Positions 1-6,402 of a stretch of 7,400 nucleotides of DNA are shown here, in pieces. The translations under genes and the position numbers were made by a program. The DNA is taken from assembly GCA_030838885.1 (NCBI GenBank), contig JAUZEU010000605.1, positions 1-7,400 of the forward strand. Direction: 5' to 3'. The DNA comes from Bryobacterales bacterium (GTDB lineage: Bacteria; Acidobacteriota; Terriglobia; Bryobacterales; Bryobacteraceae). The number at the start of each line of letters is the position of its first letter. Position 1 is the first letter of the stretch. Under the pieces are notes generated by a model. It saw nothing but the letters and a program-made list of their open reading frames with translations. It made no database searches and was not told the origin of the DNA.

Positions 1-1560
1 AAGCCTCCGCCCAAAGGCGACGATCACAGCCGCGTCGATTCCGATCTGCACGTGCGGATTTCCGTAAAGGCCGGGTCGCATCAATTAGCCGCGGCGTTCC
101 TCAAGAAACCGTCGGCATTGCTGGAAACAGAGCGGCAGCCTTATCAGGCGCACTTTAATATGGACAGGCATCCCAGGGTGCAGCCGGCTTTGTATTCCAT
201 TTCGGTTCTGGGGCCGTTTGACGCGAAGGGGCCGGGCGAGACCGAAAGCCGCCGCAGGATTTTTGTGTGCCACCCCGCGAAAGCGGCGGAACACCCCGCG
301 AAGGCGGCAGAAGAAGATGGCTGCGCGAAACGGATTGTATCAACCGTGGCGCGGCGCGCGTGGCGCAGGCAGGTGTCGGATGGTGACATAGCGGTCCCCC
401 TCAGGTTCTATAAGGATGCGCGTAAGGGCGGAGGCTTCGAGGCAGGCATCGAAATGGCGCTGCGGGCAGTGTTGATGAGCCCGCAGTTTCTGTTCCGGGT
501 CGAGCAGGATCCGGCAAACGTGGCCAGTGGAACGGCTTATCGCCTGAGCGATGTGGAACTGGCTTCGCGTCTTTCGTTCTTCCTGTGGAGCAGCATTCCG
601 GACGATGAGTTGCTCGACTCCGCTATACAGGGTCGGCTGCGGCAGCCTGTCATCCTCGAAAAGGAAGTACGCCGTATGCTGGCCGATTCCCGCTCCGAAG
701 CCCTGGTGAACAACTTCGCCGAGCAATGGCTGTATCTGCGCAATCTGGCGTCGGCGAACCCGGATACCCGTATGTTCCCCGATTTCGACGACAATCTGCG
801 GCAGGCATTTCGCCGCGAGACGGAAATGTTCTTCGAGAGCATCATGCGGGAAGACCGGAACGTGCTGGATCTGCTGCGCGCTAACTACACGTTTGTGAAC
901 GAGCGTTTGGCGAAGCACTACGGGATTCCAAATGTGTACGGCAGCCGGTTCCGTCGGGTTACGTTTGAGCCGGGAGACAGCCGCGGCGGTCTGCTGAGTC
1001 AGGGAAGCATCCTTACAGTAACCTCCTATGCCACCCGGACTTCACCCGTGATTCGCGGCAAATGGGTGCTGACGAACATTCTGGGCACGCCGCCGCCGCC
1101 GCCACCGCCGAATGTGCCGCCGCTGAAAGAGGCTGCGGATACGGGCAAGGTGCTCACCATGCGGGAACGGATGGCGGAGCATCGGGCGAATCCGGCCTGC
1201 GCGGGGTGCCATAAGTTGATGGATCCGGTGGGATTTGCGCTGGAGAATTTCGATGCGGTGGGCCGGTGGCGGACTGCGGAGAATGGAGTTCCCGTTGATG
1301 CGGCCGGGGGACTGCCGGACGGCTCGGGGTTCACCGGGATCGCAGGGTTGCAGAAAGCGCTCCTCAACCGGCCGGAACTCTTTGTCTCGACGACGACCGA
1401 AAAGCTCCTCACCTACGCTTTAGGGCGCGGTGTGGAGGATTATGACGCTCCTGCAGTTCGCGGTATCGTGCGAAGCGCGCGCGACAGCGATTACAAGTTC
1501 TCGTCCATCGTTTTAGGAATTGTTAACAGCACGCCGTTTCAAATGAGGAGATCGCAATGA
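1..1560 (+). CDS. DUF1592/DUF1588/DUF1585 cytochrome-type protein (5' end outside window)
   Basis: The frame is open from the first base, and family-like sequence precedes the GTG at 52, so that GTG is not the real start. 519 residues are visible; relatives are usually longer and carry further N-terminal domains. In order (visible numbering): a conserved block ending in RRRIFVC at about 90; a DUF1595-like segment with RRAWRRQVSDGDI at about 110-141; DUF1592 from about 180 (LASRLSFFLWSSIPDDELL); DUF1588 from about 328 (RGGLLSQGSILTVTSYATR, then GTP7NVPPL); a c-type haem motif CAGCH at nt 1198-1212 followed by MDPVGFALENFD; and DUF1585 to the end (TEKLLTYALGRGVEDYD). The CxxCH motif implies covalent haem and therefore export. 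Known family context: it is almost always next to DUF1552, as here, and its biochemical role is not established. The family call is confident; function is unknown. The stop TGA overlaps the next start. Confidence 0.93.
   Translation, partial: KPPPKGDDHSRVDSDLHVRISVKAGSHQLAAAFLKKPSALLETERQPYQAHFNMDRHPRVQPALYSISVLGPFDAKGPGETESRRRIFVCHPAKAAEHPAKAAEEDGCAKRIVSTVARRAWRRQVSDGDIAVPLRFYKDARKGGGFEAGIEMALRAVLMSPQFLFRVEQDPANVASGTAYRLSDVELASRLSFFLWSSIPDDELLDSAIQGRLRQPVILEKEVRRMLADSRSEALVNNFAEQWLYLRNLASANPDTRMFPDFDDNLRQAFRRETEMFFESIMREDRNVLDLLRANYTFVNERLAKHYGIPNVYGSRFRRVTFEPGDSRGGLLSQGSILTVTSYATRTSPVIRGKWVLTNILGTPPPPPPPNVPPLKEAADTGKVLTMRERMAEHRANPACAGCHKLMDPVGFALENFDAVGRWRTAENGVPVDAAGGLPDGSGFTGIAGLQKALLNRPELFVSTTTEKLLTYALGRGVEDYDAPAVRGIVRSARDSDYKFSSIVLGIVNSTPFQMRRSQ
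271..312 (+). repeat. In-frame 21-bp tandem duplication (HPAKAAE twice)
   Basis: Two adjacent 21-base units, 271-291 and 292-312, each encode HPAKAAE within the DUF1592-family gene. They differ at only two bases (AAA/AAG and GCG/GCA), both synonymous. The repeat lengthens the segment between two cysteines (codons 268-270 and 322-324) by seven residues compared with my recollection of relatives, which carry one copy of a similar segment. Confidence 0.85.
1545..1550 (+). promoter_or_regulatory. Shine-Dalgarno site for the DUF1552 gene
   Basis: GAGGAG lies six bases before the ATG at 1557, inside the last codons of the upstream gene. It supports the 1557 start, although the ATG at 1560 directly after it would also be within range. 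With the ATGA overlap it suggests coupled translation of the two genes. Confidence 0.7.
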
Positions 1561-2885
1561 TGATCACGAAGAAGGCTCTGCCCCGCCGGGCTATGTTGCG
1601 CGGCATGGGTGCTACGCTGGCGCTGCCGCTGCTGGATGCCATGATTCCGGCAATGACGGCGCTTGCTGCAACGCCTGCCGCCCCGGTGCGCCGGCTCGGG
1701 TTCGTCTATGTGCCGATGGGCAGCTATCTCGCCCGCTGGACGCCCTCACAAGTGGGCACGATCTCGGAGCTTTCTCCGTCTCTGCATTCGCTCACGCCGT
1801 TTCTCGATCAGCTCACGGTGGTGAGTCATCTTGAAAATAAGAACGCGTACTCACCGGGCAACCACGCGACCGCGAACTCCGGCTTTTTGAGCGCGGCCAA
1901 AGCGAAGATGACCGAGGGCTCGGATTACGAACTGGGCACGACTGTCGACCAGATCGCCGCTCAGCAGATGGGCAAAGATTCGCGCCTGCCTTCGCTCGAG
2001 CTCGGGATGGATCTGCTGACCACGGTCGGCAACTGCGATAACGGCTTTGCCTGCGTGTACCAAAACAATCTCTCATGGTCATCGCCCACAACGCCCCTGC
2101 CCGCCGAAGCGCACCCGAGAGTGGTGTTCGAACGGCTCTTTGGCGACGGGGGCAGCAATGCTGACCGGATGGCCGAACTGAAGCGCAATGCCAGCCTGCT
2201 GGACTGGGTGAGCGACGATATCGGGCGGCTGCAGAGAAAGCTGGGACCCGGCGACCGGTCGAAAGTCAGCAACTATCTGGATACTGTACGTGAAGTCGAG
2301 CGCCGGATTCAGAAGGCTGAGGCACAGACGGCTGATTCGCACCTGCCCGATCTCGAACGCCCCGTTGGCGTGCCCGCTGCTTACGCCGATCACGCGAAAT
2401 TAATGTTCGATCTGCAGACACTGGCGCTGCAGGGCGATGTCACGCGAGTGATTACGTTCCAACTGGCGCGGGAGACGAGCACGCGTACCTATCCGGAGAT
2501 TGGCGTGTCTGATCCGCATCATCCGCTGTCGCACCATTCGAATAATCCGGAAAAGCTGGAGAAACTGGCGAAGATCAATGCTTACCACGTATCCCTCTTT
2601 GCGTATTTTCTGGCGAAGCTGAAGGCCACTCCCGATGGTGAAGGGACCCTGCTGGACCATTCGCTCTTCCTTTATGGCAGCGGTATGGGGAACCCGGATG
2701 TGCACGACCATATCGACCTGCCGATTGTGGTGGCGGGTGGCGCAGCGGGCCGGGTGAAGGGCGCGCGTCACGTCCGGTACACCGAACCGACACCGCTGGC
2801 CAATCTGCATCTGACGCTGCTGGACCGGGTGGGTGTCCGGCTGAACTCGTTTGCCGACAGCAATGGCAAGGTTGCAGAAATATGA
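1557..2885 (+). CDS. DUF1552 domain-containing protein, Tat-exported
   Basis: A 442-residue protein of the usual length for DUF1552. The N-terminus has a twin-arginine signal: R10-R11 in PRRAMLRGMG, then a hydrophobic stretch (ATLALPLLDAM) and a likely cleavage site near ALA at 35-37, so the protein is probably folded in the cytoplasm and exported by Tat. Family-typical blocks follow: RRLGFVYVPMG near 45-55, GNHATANSGFL, a TVDQIAAQQMG block, SLELGMD, LSWSSPTTPLPAEAHPRVVF, and a C-terminal LFLYGSGMGNPDVHDHIDLP region that recalls the alkaline-phosphatase-like fold of the related DUF1501 proteins (inference). ANLHLTLLDRVGV near the end is also characteristic. It overlaps its neighbours by four bases on both sides (ATGA), so it belongs to one transcription unit with the DUF1592 and ankyrin genes. 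The family assignment is firm; its catalytic activity is unknown. Confidence 0.93.
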   Translation: MMITKKALPRRAMLRGMGATLALPLLDAMIPAMTALAATPAAPVRRLGFVYVPMGSYLARWTPSQVGTISELSPSLHSLTPFLDQLTVVSHLENKNAYSPGNHATANSGFLSAAKAKMTEGSDYELGTTVDQIAAQQMGKDSRLPSLELGMDLLTTVGNCDNGFACVYQNNLSWSSPTTPLPAEAHPRVVFERLFGDGGSNADRMAELKRNASLLDWVSDDIGRLQRKLGPGDRSKVSNYLDTVREVERRIQKAEAQTADSHLPDLERPVGVPAAYADHAKLMFDLQTLALQGDVTRVITFQLARETSTRTYPEIGVSDPHHPLSHHSNNPEKLEKLAKINAYHVSLFAYFLAKLKATPDGEGTLLDHSLFLYGSGMGNPDVHDHIDLPIVVAGGAAGRVKGARHVRYTEPTPLANLHLTLLDRVGVRLNSFADSNGKVAEI

Positions 2886-4327
2886 GAGTGCTGCTTGCTC
2901 TGGCACCCGCTGCGCTGCTGGCGGCGGGTTCGGATTTTCGTCTTGCCGACGCGGAGAAGAAGGCAGATAAGATTGCTGTTCGCGAGTTGTTGAACAAGCA
3001 TGCCGACGTCAACGCCCCTGCCGTGGATGGAGCGACCGCGCTGCACTGGGCGGCTTATTGGGACGATCTGGAAACGGCCCGGCTGCTTATTGACGCGGGG
3101 GCCAACGTGGATGCTACAAACCGCTACGGAGTGACGCCCCTTTCCCTGGCGTGTACCAACGGGAATGCGTCCATGGTCGAATTGCTGCTCAACGCAAAAG
3201 CGGACCCGAATTTTGCCTTGCCGGAAGGGGAAACGCCCCTGATGACGGCAGCGCGGACCGGAAAAGCCGACGCAGTGAAGACGCTGCTAAAGCATGGCGG
3301 CGACGTGAAGGCGAAAGAAGCAACCCACGGGCAGACCGCTTTGATGTGGGCGGCGGCCGAAGGAAATGTGGCCGCGGTCGAGATGCTGGTTGAGTTCGGG
3401 GCAGATCTGCATGCGGTTTCGAAGGGTGGATTTTCGGCGCTTATGTTCGCGGTGCGAGAAGGTCAGACCGGTGCTGTAAAGGCACTGCTGAAAGCCGGCG
3501 CGAGCGTCAACGAGACCTTACAGGCTCCTGCAAAACAGGCCGGCATCAGCGCCATGGGTCTGGCTGCGGCCAATGCGCATTTCGAACTCGCGGCGATGTT
3601 GCTGGATGCCGGAGCGGACCCCAATGCCGCAGGCCAGGGATGGACGGCACTGCATACGATTACCTGGATTCGTCATCCCGGTTATGCGAGCAATGACCCG
3701 GCACCGACGGGATCGGGCAACATGAGCAGTCTCGAGTTTGTGAAGAAACTGGTAAGTAAAGGCGCAGACGTCAATGCAAGGATGACGAAGCGGACCAACG
3801 TGGGTTTAAGCAGTCTGAACACCTCCGGCGCTACTGCGTTCCTGCTGGCCGCCCGAACCGGCGATGCGGAAATGATGCGGCTGCTGGTGAAGCTGGGCGC
3901 TGACCCGCTGCTTCCGAACGTGGACAATACAACACCGCTGATGGTTGCCGCCGGTGTGGGGACCCGTTCTCCGGGCGAGGACGCCGGTACCAACCCAGAA
4001 GTTTTGGAAGCCGTGAAAGTGGCAATCGAACTCGGGAATGACGTAAACGCTGTGGATAAGAATGGTGACACCGCGATGCACGGGGCGGCTTACAAGCAGG
4101 TTCCCGCTGCTGCGCAGTACCTGCTGGACAAAGGCGCTAAGATCGAGGTCTTCAACAGGAAGAACAGCCATGGATGGACGCCTCTGCGGATTGCGGACGG
4201 AGTACATCGTGGCATGAACCTGCGCGCCTCGCCGGAAACCGCGGCTGTCCTTCGCAAAGCAATGAGCGCAGCCGGAGTCTCCACCGTGGTGGATCCGGAA
4301 GAAGGCATCAGCGGAGATACGAAGTAG
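2882..4327 (+). CDS. Secreted ankyrin-repeat protein
   Basis: A 481-residue protein made almost entirely of ankyrin repeats. A short N-terminal hydrophobic stretch (residues 2-16, VLLALAPAALLAAG) looks like a signal peptide, which would place it in the periplasm or outside the cell. I count about 11-12 repeats between residues 18 and 464. Clear ones begin near 49 (DGATALHWAAYWDDLETARLL), 82, 116, 149, 183, 221, 253, 315, 349, 394 and 430, many ending in GADVNA-like turns. Two repeats carry insertions: about 20 residues near 260-280 (WIRHPGYASNDP) and about 15 near 359-373. Ankyrin stacks bind other proteins, so a scaffold or chaperone role for the exported operon products is plausible but inferred. 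The ATG overlaps the DUF1552 stop (ATGA) and has only a weak AAGG about ten bases upstream, so translation is probably coupled to the preceding gene. No terminator is evident after it. Confidence 0.92.
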   Translation: MRVLLALAPAALLAAGSDFRLADAEKKADKIAVRELLNKHADVNAPAVDGATALHWAAYWDDLETARLLIDAGANVDATNRYGVTPLSLACTNGNASMVELLLNAKADPNFALPEGETPLMTAARTGKADAVKTLLKHGGDVKAKEATHGQTALMWAAAEGNVAAVEMLVEFGADLHAVSKGGFSALMFAVREGQTGAVKALLKAGASVNETLQAPAKQAGISAMGLAAANAHFELAAMLLDAGADPNAAGQGWTALHTITWIRHPGYASNDPAPTGSGNMSSLEFVKKLVSKGADVNARMTKRTNVGLSSLNTSGATAFLLAARTGDAEMMRLLVKLGADPLLPNVDNTTPLMVAAGVGTRSPGEDAGTNPEVLEAVKVAIELGNDVNAVDKNGDTAMHGAAYKQVPAAAQYLLDKGAKIEVFNRKNSHGWTPLRIADGVHRGMNLRASPETAAVLRKAMSAAGVSTVVDPEEGISGDTK

Positions 4328-4340
4328 TCGATTCGGATTA

Positions 4341-4369
4341 TTGCGCCCTCCGTTCGGGCTGGCTAGACT
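4341..4369 (+). promoter_or_regulatory. Possible sigma70-type promoter for the DUF3179 gene
   Basis: TTGCGC (4341-4346) and TAGACT (4364-4369) are separated by 17 bases, in the 51-base gap after the ankyrin gene. The matches to TTGACA/TATAAT are partial. The -10 would lie only nine bases before the ATG at 4379, so a transcript from here would be nearly leaderless, which fits the lack of a clear Shine-Dalgarno site. Chance match cannot be excluded. Confidence 0.25.
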
Positions 4370-4378
4370 CAATGGATC

Positions 4379-5593
4379 ATGAGCCGCTCCAGATACTACG
4401 GTCTTCTTTCTCTGTTTTTGGCGATCGCAATTTTCGGGCTGGCTTATCCGATATATGTGATCCGGCCATTCCGTTATCAGGGTGCGACTGAACTCCAGGC
4501 AGCACTGTTTGTTTTGCGATACCGGGGCTTGCCGGAAACCCTGGTGGCAATCGCCTCGGTACTCACAGTCGTGGTCTGGTGGCGCAATCGCGCTGGCAGG
4601 ATAATCGGTATTGTCGCGACTGTCATCGTCATCGCCTGTGGAATGCTCTCGCGTGTGAACGTGTATGAAATCATGTTCCACCCGATCAGTCAGCCGTCGT
4701 TCGCCGCCGCATCCGATGTCCGGCTGGATGGAGATGAAAAGGTAATCGCAGTCAGGATCGGTAGCGCTTCCCGCGCTTATCCCGTCAGGAACATCGCATA
4801 TCATCATGTCGTAAACGATGTGGTCGGAGGCGTTCCGATCGCTGCGACCTATTGAACGCTCTGTCACACCGGTCTGGTGTGGGGGCGCGAGCTGGACGGT
4901 CTGGTTCTGACCTTCCACCTTGCTGGTATCAACAATCAGAACTTTCTCATGCGGGATGAACAAACCGGCACTTACTGGCAACAGATCAGCGGCCGGGCGA
5001 TCTCGGGTCCGCTGTCTGGCAAGGCTCTGAAGCTTGTAGCGTCCGATGAGCTTGGACTGTCCCTCTGGAGGTCGGAGCAGCCAGGCGGTACGGTCCTCAA
5101 GGACGTTCCCGCTTATGTCCCGAGTTACGCGGCGAAGAACTGGGACGTAAAAATGAAAAAGACGCCAACCGTCCTGAGCTATCCGGAGCACGGATTTGGC
5201 CCTCGCGAGCTGATGCTGGGAGCCAGGGCCTTCGGGGAAGCCCGCGCCTGGCCCTTCGAACGGGTCATTAGCGAAAAGCTAATCAAAGATCGAATCGGCG
5301 GACAGCCGATGCTGCTTGTAGTCGGCCCGGACGAAAAATCCGTACGTGCATTCCGCACCCCCGTGTCAGTCGAGTTCTATCGCACTGCCGCTAACCCGCC
5401 GGGCCTGATGATGGACAGCGCCACTGGCAGTGAGTGGAATTTTCAGGGATGCGCCATTACCGGCAGGTCAAAGGGAACCTGCCTGGACCGCATCGAAGTG
5501 ATTGCGGACTACTGGTTCGATTGGCGCAACTACAACCCGGGAACGACGGTGTACACGGGCAGCCATGAAAAGCAGTCCAGCCCCCATCAGTAA
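4379..5593 (+). CDS. DUF3179 family membrane protein, probable selenoprotein (TGA 4853-4855 read as Sec)
   Basis: One gene of 404 residues if the in-frame TGA is read through; without readthrough only 158 residues would be made. The ATG at 4379 is the first start after an in-frame TAG at 4364. Predicted membrane helices lie at about 8-28, 54-68 and 74-90, and the rest is probably outside the cytoplasm. The DUF3179 domain begins near 119 with RAYPVRNIAYHHVVNDVVGG, then IAATY-U159-TLC162-HTGLVW, where relatives have TYC-x-x-C. Further family blocks are YWQQISGRAISGPLSG (about 199-214), a second RAWPFERV...DRIGGQP block (about 289-309), GSEWNFQGCAITG (350-362) and ADYWFDWRNYNPGTTVY near the end. 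Conservation on both sides of the TGA, in the same frame, argues against a decayed gene. The U-x-x-C motif suggests thiol/selenol redox chemistry or metal binding; the substrate is unknown. The 3' end overlaps the convergent PEP-CTERM gene by 126 bases. Confidence 0.85.
4853..4855 (+). other. In-frame TGA, likely selenocysteine codon (Sec159)
   Basis: TGA interrupts the DUF3179 frame at residue 159, directly between TY and TLC. The family consensus at this point is T-Y/W-C-P-L-C, so TGA replaces the first Cys of a CxxC motif, the classic arrangement in Sec/Cys homologue pairs. The reading frame continues unchanged for 245 more codons with family-typical sequence. Without a genome-wide check for selA, selB, selC and selD this stays a prediction. 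Confidence 0.75.
4858..4892 (+). promoter_or_regulatory. Bacterial SECIS-like hairpin downstream of the TGA
   Basis: The core is a perfect 6-bp stem, CACACC (4865-4870) with GGTGTG (4876-4881), closed by the five-base loop GGTCT (4871-4875). The stem starts nine bases after the TGA and the loop 15 bases after it. A second short stem can form below it, GCTC (4858-4861) with GAGC (4889-4892), across an internal loop. Bacterial SECIS elements are hairpins inside the coding region just after the UGA, with G near the start of a small apical loop; from memory, the E. coli fdhF element has GGUCU in its apical loop, which SelB contacts. Position, size and loop sequence therefore all fit. The spacing is at the short end of the usual range. 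Confidence 0.72.
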
Positions 5594-6358
5594 AGCGACC
5601 GGCGGTTCCGGAGTGACATCCACCTGATTGTGCGCCGAGTCGGAGGAATCGCCCAGGAAGACGCCGCCGTCGATAATCTGCGCAGTCAACTGTGCGCCTC
5701 TCTGAAAGTTCGTGGAACCCGCCGCTGCCCAATAAATGTAGTTGGCGAATTGCCCGTACTGATACAGTTCGAGATTACCGTTCACAAAAGCCGAGCCGGC
5801 AATCCCGGTCACTCCCGTACTTCCGAGATACGTAGCCAGTCCGGTGGCGATATTGATCCTGTAGAGGTCATCATTGGCCCCCACCTTGCCGGTTGTATAC
5901 AGCAGGGACGCTCCATCGCTGGAGAGACTTGTATCGTTATGACCATTGTTAGGCCCAAGACCTGTCTTTCCCACCAGCGACGCTTTACCATTTGAGGCAT
6001 TAATGGAATAAAGACTGGAAGCGTAATCGATCGCGAATAATCCAATCTGCCCACCACCAAAAGCAGCCAGACTGAGATTCATCCCGGTGTTTCCGGCCAG
6101 ATGTGCCGCGCCGGTCACGGAGTCCACGGAATAGAGGTTATTGCCAAAGTCCTCCAGATATAGCAGCCCGTTCATCGCCGCGATACCACCTGCTGCTCCT
6201 ACGGGAAGGGTGCTGATGTGAGTGTAGGCCCCGGTTGCATCGTTCACCGTCCCATAGCGACTGTCATAAAAAACCACGTTCACACTGCTCGCCATGACAG
6301 GCAGAGCAAGCAGGAGAACGGCGCACGGCAGCAAATTGGCGATCCGAAGATTTCGCAC
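5468..6358 (-). CDS. PEP-CTERM sorted surface protein with beta-propeller-like repeats
   Basis: A 296-residue protein. An N-terminal signal peptide (NLLPCAVLLLALPVMASS, cleavage probably after residue 23) leads to a domain with repeated strands: LYSVDSVTGAAHLAGNTG (75-92), LYSINASNGKASLVGKTG (116-133) and LYRINIATGLATYLGSTG (165-182), a pattern typical of propeller-type repeats. The C-terminus has the exosortase sorting signal: TPEPP at 249-253, hydrophobic VALLMGAGLLFMAARV, then HRRSR at 270-274. Exosortase would be expected to process the protein near PEP and attach it to the envelope or exopolysaccharide. An unusual 22-residue tail follows the basic cluster, because the stop lies inside the opposing DUF3179 gene. 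The start is a GTG without a clear Shine-Dalgarno site, 44 bases after the acylase stop, and the frame is open further upstream, so the start is uncertain. It may be co-transcribed with the acylase gene. Confidence 0.85.
   Translation of the reverse strand: MRNLRIANLLPCAVLLLALPVMASSVNVVFYDSRYGTVNDATGAYTHISTLPVGAAGGIAAMNGLLYLEDFGNNLYSVDSVTGAAHLAGNTGMNLSLAAFGGGQIGLFAIDYASSLYSINASNGKASLVGKTGLGPNNGHNDTSLSSDGASLLYTTGKVGANDDLYRINIATGLATYLGSTGVTGIAGSAFVNGNLELYQYGQFANYIYWAAAGSTNFQRGAQLTAQIIDGGVFLGDSSDSAHNQVDVTPEPPVALLMGAGLLFMAARVHRRSRVVVAPIEPVVRNHFDAVQAGSL
5537..5614 (-). other. PEP-CTERM sorting signal
   Basis: Encodes TPEPP, a hydrophobic segment of about 16 residues and the basic cluster HRRSR, the three parts of a PEP-CTERM signal. 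Most of it lies opposite the last codons of the DUF3179 gene. The signal implies an exosortase elsewhere in the genome. Confidence 0.85.
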
Positions 6359-6402
6359 ATTGAGGTATCGGCGGGCCGCCGCAATGACTTTAGGCCGGGC
6401 GC

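Noticed and set aside
340..918. Minus-strand open frame of 192 codons
   Set aside because: It is entirely antisense to conserved DUF1592-family coding sequence, with no family resemblance of its own.
1090..1110. Run of seven proline codons in the DUF1592-family gene
   Set aside because: A proline run after LGT and before NVPPL is a usual feature of the family; it may need EF-P for translation but is not unusual here.
4345..4359. GCCC/GGGC inverted repeat after the ankyrin gene as a terminator
   Set aside because: The stem is only four base pairs with a seven-base loop and no following T-run.
3806..5191. Long open frame on the minus strand (461 codons)
   Set aside because: It lies opposite two well-supported genes, its translation has no recognisable domain and is unusually rich in His, Arg and Gln; it is an antisense shadow in GC-rich coding DNA.
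4877..5593. A separate gene starting with GTG at 4877
   Set aside because: The GTG lies in the middle of a conserved DUF3179 block and inside the hairpin, without a Shine-Dalgarno site. It is in frame with the upstream part, so it is the continuation of one gene.
4379..5593. DUF3179 pseudogene or frameshift
   Set aside because: There is no frame change, only one stop, and it falls on the family's Cys position with a SECIS-like hairpin behind it. The rest of the protein is intact. A point nonsense mutation remains possible but is less likely.
6358..6360. ATG at 6360 on the minus strand as the start of the PEP-CTERM gene
   Set aside because: It is in another frame that soon reaches a stop; the GTG at 6358 is in the frame of the signal peptide.
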